64,000 bases of DNA from Chersky-806 sp038252255 (GCA_038252255.1 JBBSAM010000004.1:124001-188000), one strand, 5' to 3'. Positions 32,859-42,363 are shown, counted from the stretch's first letter. Numbers and translations: made by a program. The notes: generated from the sequence alone by a model not told the origin.

Positions 32859-33257
32859 TCAGCCGATCGCCTTGGCCTTGAGCCGCGCGAATTCGGCGTC
32901 GTCGATCACGCCACGCGCCTTCAGGTCGGCCAATCGGGCGAGCTCGTCAGCCGCGCTCGGCGCGGTGCCCGCTGCCTGCTGGATGTACGCGCGGGCCGCC
33001 TGGTCCTGAGCCTGCGCGGCCTCGACGGCATGCTCGTGCATCTTGTGCCCGCGGGCGATCAGGTACACGAACACGCCGAGGTACGGGATGACGATGACGA
33101 AGAGCACCCAGACGAACTTGGCGAACCCGCCGATGTCGTGGCTGCGGAAGATGTCGGCGAACACCGTGATCAGCAGCCAGATCCAGATGAAGAACATGAA
33201 GAACCAGAGCATCGACCAGAAGACCTGGCCGGTCCCGAAGTCGTTGGCGAGTACCAC
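32859..33257 (-). CDS. SHOCT-domain small membrane protein with PLDc_N-like helices
   Basis: 132 residues from GTG at 33257 with AAGGGGGAG six bases upstream. Two helices (WSMLWFFMFFIWIWLLITVF and FVWVLFVIVIPYLGVFVYLI) with DIFRSHDIGGFAKF between them are the phospholipase-D-nuclease-N-like segment; the C-terminal LARLADLKARGVIDDAEFAR is the SHOCT oligomerisation motif (L-x-x-L-x-x-G-x-I-x-x-x-E-F). Such proteins are stress-related membrane adaptors without known catalytic activity. Confidence 0.85.
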   Translation of the reverse strand: MVLANDFGTGQVFWSMLWFFMFFIWIWLLITVFADIFRSHDIGGFAKFVWVLFVIVIPYLGVFVYLIARGHKMHEHAVEAAQAQDQAARAYIQQAAGTAPSAADELARLADLKARGVIDDAEFARLKAKAIG

Positions 33258-33378
33258 TTGTGCTCCCCCTTGTTGATGACAATTGCACGTGGGTCTCAGT
33301 ATCTGCCGCCCCGGACGAGCGCGCATCATCCCGCCCGGGTGATTGCCGAGATCCCACTCGCGAGCGGGGAGGCCCGAT

Positions 33379-33612
33379 CTACCCGGGGCCGGGGACCCGC
33401 CGGATCTCGAGCATGGTCGAGTTGCGAGCACCCAGGCTGAGCCCCAGCCGGTACACCACCACGAAGACGACGGCCGCGCCCAGCACCCACGGCCCGATCT
33501 TGCGACCGCGGCTCGCGCCCTCTTCGAGCTCACCGCCGAGCTGGCGCAACTTCGCCTCGATGTCGGCTTTCGTCACCTTGCCGGTGGGCTTCGGAGACCG
33601 CTCGATCCTCAT
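33379..33612 (-). CDS. Small single-helix membrane protein
   Basis: 77 residues: a cytoplasmic start (MRIERSPKPTGKVTKADIEA, then KLRQLGGELEEG), one helix (IGPWVLGAAVVFVVVYRLGL) and a short tail. The T-K-A-D-I-E-A-K-L-R-x-L layout resembles short actinobacterial proteins found near SHOCT or phage-shock-like genes; function unknown. It is divergent from the formylglycine-generating enzyme gene, 36 bases away. Confidence 0.6.
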   Translation of the reverse strand: MRIERSPKPTGKVTKADIEAKLRQLGGELEEGASRGRKIGPWVLGAAVVFVVVYRLGLSLGARNSTMLEIRRVPGPG

Positions 33613-33648
33613 GACGGGGATTCTGGCAGAGGCGCGAGACTCACGGGA

Positions 33649-34500
33649 ATGGTGCGACTCGAAGGCGGCACGTTCCTCATGGGAACCGACGATTCCCTTG
33701 GTTACCCGGCCGACGGAGAAGGCCCCGTCCATCCGGTGACGCTGCGCCCGTTCGACATCGAGGCCGAAGTCGTCACGAATGCGCGCTTCCGGGCGTTCGT
33801 GGACGAGACCGGGTACGTGACGGCGGCCGAGCAGTTCGGGTGGTCGTTCGTCTTCGGCGGCCTGTTGCCGGACGAGTTCGAGGACACGCGCGGCGTGGCG
33901 CAGGCGCCGTGGTGGCGGCAGGTGTACGGCGCCGACTGGTCGCACCCCGAAGGGCGGCAATCGAGCGTGGCGGACCGCGACGAGCATCCGGTCGTGCACG
34001 TCTCCTGGGACGACGCGCAGGCGTACTGCCGGTGGGCAGGGATGCGGCTGCCCACGGAAGCCGAGTGGGAGCACGCGGCGCGGGGTGGGCTCGAGCAGTG
34101 CCGGTTTCCGTGGGGCGACGAGCTGGAGCCGGATGGCGAGCACCGGATGAACGTGTGGCAGGGAACGTTCCCGGACCAGAACAGCTGTGCCGACGGGTGG
34201 TACGGCACGGCACCGGTTACGGAGTACCCGGCGAACGGATACGGACTGCACAACATGACCGGCAACGTGTGGGAGTGGTGCGCCGACTGGTTTGCACCCG
34301 ACTTCTACGCGAGCAGCCCGGAGACCGATCCGGTCGGTCCGCCCGGGGGAACGCATCGCGTCATGCGCGGCGGCTCGTACCTGTGTCACGACTCGTACTG
34401 CAACCGGTACCGAGTCGCCGCCCGGAGCGGGAACACGCCGGACACCTCGACGGGCAACCTCGGGTTCCGGTGCGTTGCCGATGTTCAGCCCGGCGAGTAG
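33649..34500 (+). CDS. Formylglycine-generating enzyme (sulfatase-modifying factor)
   Basis: 283 residues from ATG at 33649 (MVRLEGGTFLMGTDDSLGYP). The FGE fold is complete: VTNARFRAFVDETGYVTAAE, HVSWDDAQAYCRWAGMRLPT, EAEWEHAARGG, NMTGNVWEWCADWF and the active site RGGSYLCHDSYCNRYRVAAR. The two cysteines of C-x4-C match the copper-binding catalytic pair of true FGEs, so it should oxidise the cysteine of CxPxR sulfatases to formylglycine, rather than being one of the many catalytically different relatives (for example EgtB-like). No sulfatase gene is visible in the window. Convergent overlap of 16 bases with the DUF5522 gene. Confidence 0.93.
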   Translation: MVRLEGGTFLMGTDDSLGYPADGEGPVHPVTLRPFDIEAEVVTNARFRAFVDETGYVTAAEQFGWSFVFGGLLPDEFEDTRGVAQAPWWRQVYGADWSHPEGRQSSVADRDEHPVVHVSWDDAQAYCRWAGMRLPTEAEWEHAARGGLEQCRFPWGDELEPDGEHRMNVWQGTFPDQNSCADGWYGTAPVTEYPANGYGLHNMTGNVWEWCADWFAPDFYASSPETDPVGPPGGTHRVMRGGSYLCHDSYCNRYRVAARSGNTPDTSTGNLGFRCVADVQPGE

Positions 34501-34673
34501 TCCCACGGGCAGTGACGGCACCCGCTCTCGCAGCACGAGCCGTTCGTCGCGAGCGCGACGGCGGTGAACACGAAGAAACCGGTCTTCGGGTCCAGGTAGC
34601 CCGGTTCGCCGGCTGCCACCGCGGCGTCGTGAGCCCGGGCGATCGCGGGGTCCGGCACCGGGCGGTCGTCCAT
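34485..34673 (-). CDS. DUF5522-like cysteine-rich small protein
   Basis: 62 residues. The motif GYLDPKTGFFVFTAVAL followed by GSCCESGCRHCPWDY is characteristic of short DUF5522 proteins; four cysteines (CC-x3-C-x2-C) suggest a metal or Fe-S site. Its ATG at 34673 overlaps the P450 stop (TGATG), so it is translated from the P450 transcript. Confidence 0.8.
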   Translation of the reverse strand: MDDRPVPDPAIARAHDAAVAAGEPGYLDPKTGFFVFTAVALATNGSCCESGCRHCPWDYSPG

Positions 34674-35845
34674 CAGGCGCCGAAGTCGAGCTCCAGATGG
34701 GCGGACCGGAGCCCGTACACGAACGAGTTGGGCATCTCCTCGACGGGCCCCACCAGCTTGAGCCCGCGCACGCGCTTCACCAGCTCCTCGAGGAAGATCC
34801 GGATCTCGAGCCGGGCGAGCGACGCGCCGAGGCAGAAGTGCGTGCCGAACCCGAACGCGAGGTGGCGGTTCGGGTAGCGGGTCAGGTCGAGCCGTTCGGG
34901 TTCGGTGAAGTGCGCGGCGTCGCGGTTGGCCGACCCGTACATGAGCACGACCTGGTCCCCGGCCTTGACCAGCCCGCCGGCCAATGGCACGTCCTGCTTC
35001 GCGACGCGACACATGTTGTGAATCGGCGTCACGAAACGGATGAGCTCCTCCGTCGCGATCTCGAGGTCCGTTCCTTCGCGGAGGAGCTGCCACTGGTCGG
35101 GGAACCGGATGAAGTTGAGCAGCGCTCGGGCGATCACGGTACGCGTCGTCTCGGCGCCGCCGTCGAGCAGGAGCAGGGAGTCGGCGATCGCCAGCTCCAC
35201 GCTCATGGGGCAGCCGTCGATCTGAGCCTTGGTCCACACCGTCATCACGTCGTCCGCCGGGCACCGCGACTTCTCCGCGTGGAGGTCCGCCGAGGCCTGG
35301 GCGAACTCCATCGCCGCGATGATCCCGTCCTCCACGTGGTAACGGGGGCCACCGCCGAGCGTGATCGTGCGCTCCGACCAGTCCTGCAGGCTGGGCCAGG
35401 CGTCGGGCGCGAAACCGAGGAGCTTGCCGATCATCATCGCCGGCAACGGGGCGGCGAGATCCGCGATGATCTCGGCCTTCCCGCCGTTCGCCTCGACCCC
35501 GTCGAAGAGTCGCGTCACCGTGTCGCGGGCTTCGGCCTCCCACTCGCCGACGGATCGCGGTGTGAACCGGCGGGCCACGAGATTGCGGCGGGTGCGGTGC
35601 TCGGGGTCGTCCAGCCCGATGATGGCGGGATCGGCGGGGATGTTCGGCCGGTAGCCGCCCTTGGCCTGGTCCGAGTTGATGAAGAGCTCCGCGTGCTTCT
35701 CGATGAACTCGATGTCGTCGTAGCGCGAGACGCCCCACAGCTCGTTCGTGGCGTCCCAGTACAGCGGTTGGTTCTCCCGCAACCATGCGTAGACGGGGTA
35801 CGGGTCGTCCACATAGAAGTCACCGTCAAGAAGGTCCACGTCCAT
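34673..35845 (-). CDS. Cytochrome P450
   Basis: 390 residues. The I-helix oxygen-activation motif is LLDGGAETTRTVIA, the K-helix E-x-x-R is EELIRFV, and the haem loop is FGFGTHFCLGASLARLE with the axial cysteine. DLTRYPNRHLAF is the meander end. It starts MDVDLLDGDFYVDDPYPVYA, as in actinobacterial soluble CYPs of steroid- or fatty-acid-degrading clusters. Needs ferredoxin partners, none adjacent. It is upstream of DUF5522 and divergent from the c-di-GMP gene. Confidence 0.95.
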   Translation of the reverse strand: MDVDLLDGDFYVDDPYPVYAWLRENQPLYWDATNELWGVSRYDDIEFIEKHAELFINSDQAKGGYRPNIPADPAIIGLDDPEHRTRRNLVARRFTPRSVGEWEAEARDTVTRLFDGVEANGGKAEIIADLAAPLPAMMIGKLLGFAPDAWPSLQDWSERTITLGGGPRYHVEDGIIAAMEFAQASADLHAEKSRCPADDVMTVWTKAQIDGCPMSVELAIADSLLLLDGGAETTRTVIARALLNFIRFPDQWQLLREGTDLEIATEELIRFVTPIHNMCRVAKQDVPLAGGLVKAGDQVVLMYGSANRDAAHFTEPERLDLTRYPNRHLAFGFGTHFCLGASLARLEIRIFLEELVKRVRGLKLVGPVEEMPNSFVYGLRSAHLELDFGA

Positions 35846-35965
35846 CGGCCGATGCTACGGCGGCGGCCAGGCTCCCCGTCCAAACGCCCTCGCGGCCGGC
35901 CTCGTAGCACGGCTCGACCATCGGGAGGTTCCGGTCAAGGCGGCACCTGCAGCGCCGATACCCCG

Positions 35966-38176
35966 ATGGTGATGGACCAGGAGGCATCCGCCCGCTTCGC
36001 TGGTCGCCTCTCGGCCATCCTGTATCTGCTCTCGGGCGGGATGCTCGTGCTGGCGGCCCTCGTGCTACCGCCCGCGCCGGGCGCCGACCGCGTCGGCTTG
36101 CTCGCCGTCGCCGGCGCGGCGCTCGTCGTCGGTGGCGTCATCGCCGCGCTGCCCTGGTCGCGCTGGCCGCAGTGGACGACCCTCGTCCTCCTGCTCCCCA
36201 CCTTCCTGCTCATCGCGGTGAACAACTACTACGGCGGAGCCGACGGGTACCGGTACGCCTCCTTCTTCTTCATCACGTTCGCCTGGATCGGACTGACCCA
36301 ACGGCGCTGGACCTCGCTGCTGTTCCTGCCGCTCGCGGCCGCGGCCTACGTGATCCCGCTTGCCGTGACCCACCGATGGACCCCGGATACCGTGAGCTCG
36401 GCCTTGTACGTGCTGCCGGGCTGCGTCCTGCTCGGCGAGGCGGTGGCGTGGGTGTCCGACCAGCTCCGGCGCTCGCGGGCGACGGTTCGCGAGCGCGAGC
36501 GCAGTGTGCTCAAGCTGTTCTCCGAGAACCCGCAGCCAATGTGGGTCTTCGCGCGCGAGACGTTCCGCTTCGTCGAGGTGAATGCCGCCGCGGTCGATCA
36601 CTACGGCTATTCGCGAGACGACTTTCTCGCGATGAGCATCACCGACCTCCGGCCTGCGGACGATGCGCCGCAGCTCGCCGACGAGCTCGCCCAGCTCGAT
36701 GCGCAGGTGGCCCACAACGGCGTCTGGGGGCACCGGCTGAAGGACGGTCGCGTCATCGAGGTCGAGGTCACGTCGCACGAGATCGAATTCGAAGGCCAGG
36801 ACGCGGTGCTCGTCGCCCTCCAGGACGTCACCGAGCGCAACCGGCTCGAGCACCAGCTCCGCTACCGCGCCTTTCACGATTCGCTCACCCAGCTCGCGAA
36901 CCGCGCGCTGTTCGCCGATCGCGTGGATCACGCGCTTGCGCGCCAGGCCCGAGACGGGCGGTCGGTCGCCGTCGTGGTGATGGACCTCGACGGGTTCAAG
37001 ACGATCAACGACAGCCTCGGCCACACCGCGGGAGACCAGCTGCTCGTCGCGGCGGCCCAGCGGATCCAGAACCAGCTCCGACCCGGCGACACCGCGGCGC
37101 GTCTCGGCGGCGACGAGTTCGCCATCCTGCTGGAGGACATCGACGGGCCGGACGAGGTGACCGCACTCGCCGAACGTCTGCTCGCGGTGTTCGCACTGCC
37201 GTTCGCGGTCGCGTCCAAGCAGCTGCTGGTCACCGCGAGCGTGGGGGTCACACTCGACCGGCCCGGCGACGGACCCGAGGAGCTCGTGCGCAACGCGGAC
37301 ATGGCGATGTACCGGGCGAAGAGCGAGGGCAAGGCCTGTGTCCGGGTCTACGAGCCCGAGATGCACGACGCGGCCCTGGCGCGCCTGGACCTCGAAGCCG
37401 AGCTCCGTCGGGCGTTGCGTTCGGACCAGCTCGTGGTGCACTACCAACCGACGGTTCGGCTCGAGAACGGCGATGTGTGCGGGTTCGAGGCGCTCGTGCG
37501 TTGGGAGCACCCGACGCGTGGCCTCCTTCCGCCGGTCGAGTTCATCCCGATCGCGGAGGAGACCGGCCTCATCGTCGAGCTCGGTCGTTGGGTGCTGGCG
37601 CAGGCCTGCGCGCAGGCCGTCGCATGGCAGGAGACGCACCCCCATCTCGACCTCGGCATCGCAGTGAACCTCTCGCCGCGGCAGCTGCTCGATATCCGCC
37701 TCATCGACGACGTGGCCGCCGTCCTCGTCGGCACGGGGCTCGAGGCGCACACCCTGACGCTCGAGATCACCGAGAGCGTCTTCCTCGCCGATCGCGAAGC
37801 CGCGGTGGCACGCCTGCGGGGACTGAAGGCGCTCGGGGTGCGCGTCGCGCTCGACGACTTCGGCACCGGTTACTCGTCGTTGAGCCGGTTGCGCGACCTG
37901 CCGATCGACCTCCTGAAGATCGACAAGGCCTTCGTGGACGGCGTCGCCGAAGACACGGAGTCGATCGGCCTGGTGGAGGCGATCTTGCAGATGGCCGAGA
38001 CGCTCGCGCTCGACACGATTGCCGAGGGTGTGGAGGACATCGAGCAGGCCGATCGGCTCGCGTCGCTCGGCTCCGAGTACGTCCAGGGGTTCCTGTACTC
38101 CCGTCCGCTGCCGGCGGCGCAGATCCCGGCGTTCCTACGCGGACGCGGGCACGCGAGCGACGTCATGCGTCGCTAG
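35966..38176 (+). CDS. Membrane PAS-GGDEF-EAL cyclic-di-GMP protein
   Basis: 736 residues from ATG at 35966 (another ATG two codons later). Five or so helices (to residue 165) precede a PAS domain (LKLFSENPQPMWVFARETFR, then VDHYGYSRDDFLAMSI). The GGDEF domain spans about 305-465, with an intact active site RLGGDEFAILLEDI near 381 and no obvious RxxD inhibitory site. The EAL domain (about 485-730) has FEALVRWEHP, LDDFGTGYSSLSRLRDLPID and LKIDKAFVDG, so both synthesis and breakdown residues are present. One activity often dominates in such proteins. Its end overlaps the convergent TetR gene by 42 bases. Confidence 0.95.
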   Translation: MVMDQEASARFAGRLSAILYLLSGGMLVLAALVLPPAPGADRVGLLAVAGAALVVGGVIAALPWSRWPQWTTLVLLLPTFLLIAVNNYYGGADGYRYASFFFITFAWIGLTQRRWTSLLFLPLAAAAYVIPLAVTHRWTPDTVSSALYVLPGCVLLGEAVAWVSDQLRRSRATVRERERSVLKLFSENPQPMWVFARETFRFVEVNAAAVDHYGYSRDDFLAMSITDLRPADDAPQLADELAQLDAQVAHNGVWGHRLKDGRVIEVEVTSHEIEFEGQDAVLVALQDVTERNRLEHQLRYRAFHDSLTQLANRALFADRVDHALARQARDGRSVAVVVMDLDGFKTINDSLGHTAGDQLLVAAAQRIQNQLRPGDTAARLGGDEFAILLEDIDGPDEVTALAERLLAVFALPFAVASKQLLVTASVGVTLDRPGDGPEELVRNADMAMYRAKSEGKACVRVYEPEMHDAALARLDLEAELRRALRSDQLVVHYQPTVRLENGDVCGFEALVRWEHPTRGLLPPVEFIPIAEETGLIVELGRWVLAQACAQAVAWQETHPHLDLGIAVNLSPRQLLDIRLIDDVAAVLVGTGLEAHTLTLEITESVFLADREAAVARLRGLKALGVRVALDDFGTGYSSLSRLRDLPIDLLKIDKAFVDGVAEDTESIGLVEAILQMAETLALDTIAEGVEDIEQADRLASLGSEYVQGFLYSRPLPAAQIPAFLRGRGHASDVMRR

Positions 38177-38791
38177 ACCGTCGACGAGATAGTCGAACCC
38201 GTCGTTCACGAGCTGCTCCAGGTCGCCGTCGCTCTCGATCCACTGGTTCAACGCGGCGCGGAGGCAGGCCATGGACGCGCCGGCCACCAGTCGCAGCTGC
38301 AGGATGGACGCGCTTCCGCCCCGTTGCGCGTCGCGCTCGCGCAACGCCACGGTGACGGCTTCCTCCCAGCTCTGCTGGCGCTCGAACTTGTGCGAGCGGA
38401 GGCTCGAGCTGCCGTCGAAGATCCTCGACCGCAGCAGGAGCCGCTCGCGGTCTTGCGCGTACTCCTCGGTGGTGGAGTGGAAGGCGGCTTGCACGGCGCG
38501 GATCGGCAGCTCGTCCGGCGGCCGCTGGGCCAGCTCGGCGAGCAGCGCCTCGAGCCGCTCGTCGCCGTCGGCGAACAGCACGTCCTCCTTGGCCGAGTAG
38601 TAGCGGAAGAACGTCCGCTGGGAGACGTCGCAGGCTTCGACGATCTCGTCGACCGTGGTGCCGTCGAACCCCTTCTCGGCGAAGAGGGCCAGCGCGGCCG
38701 ACTCCAGCGCCTGGCGGGTCTTCTCCTTCTTCCGCTCCCTCAGGCCGGCTTTCTGGAGATCTCCCCCGGCCGGATGGCTGGGGTCGGTCAT
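38135..38791 (-). CDS. TetR-family transcriptional regulator
   Basis: 218 residues from ATG at 38791. The helix-turn-helix part is KTRQALESAALALFAEKGFD, TTVDEIVEACDVSQRTFFRY and YSAKEDVLF (residues 22-70). The C-terminal ligand domain (RAVQAAFHSTTEEYAQDRER, ASMACLRAALNQWIESDGDL) is of the MftR-like type. Divergent from the DHA2 transporter 103 bases away; a likely operator lies between. The transporter is its probable target, released by a ligand. Confidence 0.92.
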   Translation of the reverse strand: MTDPSHPAGGDLQKAGLRERKKEKTRQALESAALALFAEKGFDGTTVDEIVEACDVSQRTFFRYYSAKEDVLFADGDERLEALLAELAQRPPDELPIRAVQAAFHSTTEEYAQDRERLLLRSRIFDGSSSLRSHKFERQQSWEEAVTVALRERDAQRGGSASILQLRLVAGASMACLRAALNQWIESDGDLEQLVNDGFDYLVDGLATHDVARVPASA

Positions 38792-38840
38792 GACGGGCGG
38801 CCGAGGGTGGGGTGATGCCGGTTCTGCACGCCGACCAGTG

Positions 38841-38889
38841 TGACAGAAACCAACTATTGGCGCAAACAGTCGAAAGTCAGTTACTGTCA
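38841..38889. promoter_or_regulatory. Likely TetR operator and divergent promoters
   Basis: TGACAGAAAC (38841-38850) and GTTACTGTCA (38880-38889) are inverted repeats matching at nine of ten positions. The second half-site ends five bases before the transporter ATG, so a bound repressor would block its transcription or translation start. The span is AT-richer (ACCAACTATTGG) than its surroundings. Confidence 0.6.
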
Positions 38890-38893
38890 TTAC

Positions 38894-40621
38894 ATGACCG
38901 CGACCGCAGAGGGCCCCGTCACTCCCGGCGCCGACCTCCAGCCGACCGGCGTCGAAGCGGCCGCCTTCGCGCGGCGCTGGTGGACGTTGGCGGTGCTGTG
39001 CCTCAGCCTGCTCATCGTCTTCGTCGGGAACTCGAGCCTCAACGTCACGATTCCCACCCTCTCGCGCGACCTGCACGCCACCACCTCCCAGCTGCAGTGG
39101 GTCGTCGCCGCGTACTCACTCGTGTTCGCCGGTTTGCTCTTCTCCACCGGTGCACTCGGCGACCGCTTCGGTCGGAAAGGCGCGCTGCAGCTCGGGCTCG
39201 TCGGCTTCCTCGTCGGCGCCGCGCTCGCGTCGGAGTCCACCGAGATGTGGCAGCTCATCGGCTGCCGCGCCGTGATGGGAGCGTCGGCCGCGTTGATCAT
39301 GCCGTCGACGTTGTCGATTCTCGTGAACGTCTTTCCCGCGCGTGAACGGTCCAAGGCGATCGCGATCTGGGCCGCGACGACCGGAGCCGCAGGTGCCATC
39401 GGCCCGGTCGCGAGCGGGTTCCTGCTCGGGCACTTCTGGTACGGGTCGGTGTTCCTCGTGAACGTGCCGATCATCGCGCTCGCGCTGATCGCCGGGTGGT
39501 TCCTCGTGCCGAAGTCCCGGGATCCCGAGCAAGGGAAGCTCGACCCGCTCGGTGCGGTGCTGTCGATCATCGGGATCTCCGCACTCGTCTACGGGCTGAT
39601 CCAGGCGCCCGACAAGGGATGGGGGAGCACGGGCACCCTCGGCGCGTTCGCGATCGCGGTCGTGGTGCTGGCCCTGTTCGTGGCGTGGGAGCTGCGGGTG
39701 GACGAGCCGATGCTCGACATGCGCTTCTTCCGAAACGCCGCCTTCAGCACGGGCACCGGCGGCATGATCCTCGTGTTCCTGGCGATGTTCGGCGTGATGT
39801 TCCTCGTCACCCAGTACTTCCAGCTCGTGCTCGGATACAGCCCGCTGTCATCGGCGCTGCGCATGTTGCCCATGGCCCCGATCATGATCATCGTGGCGCC
39901 GTTGACCCCCGGGCTCTCGCGCAAGTTCGGCGCGCACCGCGTCGTCGCGATGGGCATGGTGTTCGTCACCATCGGTCTGCTGATGTTCCGCGCGCTCGGG
40001 CTGCACACGCCGTACCTCTACGTGCTGGTGTCGTTCATTCCCCTGGTGAGCGGCATCGCGCTGACGATGTCGCCGATGACCGCGGCGATCATGGGTGCGG
40101 TCCCGGCCCGTCGTGCCGGTGCCGGATCTGCGATGAACGACGCGACCCGCGAGCTCGGCGCGGCCCTGGGAGTCGCCGTGCTCGGAAGCGTCGCGGCGTC
40201 GCACTACGCGAGCGGCGTGTCCAAGCTGGTCACGCATCTCCCCGGCCCGGAGCGCGCCGCGGCCGAGACGTCGCTTGCCGGAGCGCTCGAAACCGCGTCC
40301 CATCTGCCGGCCACGGCTGCCCATGCATTGACCGTCGGGTCACAGGAGGCGTTCGTCGGCGGGATCCACCTCGCGGTGACGGTCGGCGCGATTCTCGCGG
40401 CCGTCTCCGCCGGGATCGTGTACCGCTACCTGCCGAAGCACCTCGGCGCCGAAGGTGCGATGCACGGTGCCGTCGAGTCGATGGAGGACATGGCGGAGCT
40501 GGGTCTGGGGGGGACGCCGCCGATCTTCGCCGACACGGCCGGTGATGTTGATACCGACGGTGCGGGCGCGGATGCCGCCACGGACCCGGCGTTCGAATCG
40601 GATTCCGTGCCGGGCCGTTGA
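38894..40621 (+). CDS. DHA2-family (14-helix) MFS drug exporter
   Basis: 575 residues from ATG at 38894. The first helices read WTLAVLCLSLLIVFVGNSSL, NVTIPTLSRDLHATTSQLQW and LVFAGLLFSTGALGDRFGRK (motif A, G-D-R-x-G-R-K); motif C-like GAAGAIGPVASGFLLG follows. Fourteen helices with a long C-terminal cytoplasmic tail (AVESMEDMAELGLGGTPPIF and acidic end). An EmrB/QacA-type proton-drug antiporter under the divergent TetR. A second exporter gene starts directly afterwards. Confidence 0.92.
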   Translation: MTATAEGPVTPGADLQPTGVEAAAFARRWWTLAVLCLSLLIVFVGNSSLNVTIPTLSRDLHATTSQLQWVVAAYSLVFAGLLFSTGALGDRFGRKGALQLGLVGFLVGAALASESTEMWQLIGCRAVMGASAALIMPSTLSILVNVFPARERSKAIAIWAATTGAAGAIGPVASGFLLGHFWYGSVFLVNVPIIALALIAGWFLVPKSRDPEQGKLDPLGAVLSIIGISALVYGLIQAPDKGWGSTGTLGAFAIAVVVLALFVAWELRVDEPMLDMRFFRNAAFSTGTGGMILVFLAMFGVMFLVTQYFQLVLGYSPLSSALRMLPMAPIMIIVAPLTPGLSRKFGAHRVVAMGMVFVTIGLLMFRALGLHTPYLYVLVSFIPLVSGIALTMSPMTAAIMGAVPARRAGAGSAMNDATRELGAALGVAVLGSVAASHYASGVSKLVTHLPGPERAAAETSLAGALETASHLPATAAHALTVGSQEAFVGGIHLAVTVGAILAAVSAGIVYRYLPKHLGAEGAMHGAVESMEDMAELGLGGTPPIFADTAGDVDTDGAGADAATDPAFESDSVPGR

Positions 40622-40644
40622 CGGCGCCACCTACGGTCCGGGGA

Positions 40645-42363
40645 GTGAACGGCCCGTCGAGCGAGCACCGGATTGCGCCCGACGCGCCCGACCCGCGCCG
40701 GTGGTTCACCCTCGCGATCGTCATCTTGTCGGTGCTGATCGTGGCGCTCGACACGACCGTGCTCAACGTCGCGATCCCCACGATCCTGCGCGACCTGCAC
40801 ACGACGCTACCGAGCCTGCAGTGGGTGATCACCGGGTACTCGCTCACGTTCGCCAGCCTGCTGATCATCGGTGGCCGGCTCGCGGATCTCTACGGCGCCC
40901 GGCGGATCTTCATCATCGGCGCGGCGCTGTTCGGAGTGGGGTCGCTGCTCGCGTCTCTCGCCCAGTCCGTACCGGTACTGATCTTCGGCGAGGCGATCAT
41001 CGAGGGAGTCGGCGCGTCGCTCATGATGCCCGCCACGCTCGGCATCCTCTCCTCGACCTTCCACGGTCACGAGCGCGCGACCGCGTTCGCGATGTGGGGC
41101 GCCACGGCGGGTGCGGCCGTGGCGCTCGGCCCGCTGATCGGCGGCTTTCTCACCACCAACTACTCATGGCGCTGGTCGTTCCGAATCAACCTCATCGTCA
41201 TCCCGATCGCGATCCTCGGCGCGCTGCTCGTCATGCGTCGCAGCCCGACGGCCTCGGCACGGGAGCGCATCGACGTGCCCGGCGCGCTCCTCATCGCGAG
41301 CGGCATGTTCCTGCTCGTCTTCAGCCTGAGTGAGGGGCCGCGCTACGGCTGGTGGCGTCCGCTCGAGGACTTCACCCTCTGGGGCTCGAGGATCTGGCCG
41401 AGCGGTCGCGGGGTCTCCGTGGTGCCGATCGCGATCCTGGTCGCCCTGGTGCTGCTGACCGCCTTCTTCGCGGTCGAGCGGCGCAAGGAGCGCCGTGACA
41501 CCGACCCGCTGTTCGAGTTCGGGCAGCTGCACCGGCTCAGCTTCCGGTACGGGCTGCTCACCACGATGGTGCTCGCGATGGGTCAGCTCGGCTTCCTCTT
41601 CGTGTTGCCGGTGTTCCTCCAGGACGGCAAGCACCTGTCCGCGGTGGACAACGGTCTCTGGCTGTTGCCGTCGGGGATCTCGATCATCATCGGGACACAG
41701 ATCGGGGCACGGCTCACCCGTCGCATCACGGTGACGTCCGTGGTCCGGATCGGACTCGTGCTCGAGGCGGTCGGCCTGCTGTTCATGGTGCTGGCGGTCT
41801 CTCCCGAGCTGACCTTCTGGTCGTTGGTCCCTGGGCTCGTCACGTTCGGCATCGGCATCGGGTTCGCCGGCTCGCAGCTGACGAACGTGATCCTCTCCGA
41901 GATCCCCAACGAGCGCTCCGGTGCAGCCAGCGGCGCGAACACGACCGTGCGCCAGCTGGGCGCGGCGCTCGGCATCGCGGTGATCGGCGCGCTGCTCACC
42001 AGCGTGACGATCTCGCGCGCGGTCTCGGCCGTACGGTCGTCCCGGCTCTCCGCAACGATGAAGCGGACCGTCGAGACGGGCCTGCACGCGAATGGGGTCA
42101 ACTTCTCGCCCCCTCACCGCGCCTCACTCGCCGAGGTCACGGAGCTGCGTCATCTCGTCGAGAGCGCGGTCGCGGCCGGGACGCGGAGCGCGCTGCTGTT
42201 TGCCACCGCGGTCGTCGCGATCGGCGCGTTCGTCTCGTTGCTGATCCCGAGGATCCAGGTGCCGAGTCGCCAGGACGAGGAGCTCCGCCTCGAGCAGATC
42301 GAATCGCTCGGCAACGTGAGCGGCACAACGGTCGAGCCGACCGCGGTGGAGTGGCAGGGCTGA
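40645..42363 (+). CDS. DHA2-family MFS exporter
   Basis: 572 residues if GTG at 40645 is used (VNGPSSEHRIAPDAPDPRRW); a TTG at 40618 overlapping the previous TGA would add nine residues. Helix one onwards: FTLAIVILSVLIVALDTTVL, NVAIPTILRDLHTTLPSLQW, GGRLADLYGARRIFIIGAAL (motif A variant), GAAVALGPLIGGFLTTNYSW (motif C). Fourteen helices; DTTVLNVA is the D-x-T-x-x-N-V-A signature of drug exporters. Likely co-transcribed with the preceding exporter. Confidence 0.92.
   Translation: MNGPSSEHRIAPDAPDPRRWFTLAIVILSVLIVALDTTVLNVAIPTILRDLHTTLPSLQWVITGYSLTFASLLIIGGRLADLYGARRIFIIGAALFGVGSLLASLAQSVPVLIFGEAIIEGVGASLMMPATLGILSSTFHGHERATAFAMWGATAGAAVALGPLIGGFLTTNYSWRWSFRINLIVIPIAILGALLVMRRSPTASARERIDVPGALLIASGMFLLVFSLSEGPRYGWWRPLEDFTLWGSRIWPSGRGVSVVPIAILVALVLLTAFFAVERRKERRDTDPLFEFGQLHRLSFRYGLLTTMVLAMGQLGFLFVLPVFLQDGKHLSAVDNGLWLLPSGISIIIGTQIGARLTRRITVTSVVRIGLVLEAVGLLFMVLAVSPELTFWSLVPGLVTFGIGIGFAGSQLTNVILSEIPNERSGAASGANTTVRQLGAALGIAVIGALLTSVTISRAVSAVRSSRLSATMKRTVETGLHANGVNFSPPHRASLAEVTELRHLVESAVAAGTRSALLFATAVVAIGAFVSLLIPRIQVPSRQDEELRLEQIESLGNVSGTTVEPTAVEWQG

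Noticed and set aside
34485..35786. Extended frame joining DUF5522 to upstream sequence
   Set aside because: The upstream part is the P450 gene read out of frame; only the last 62 residues match the DUF5522 family.
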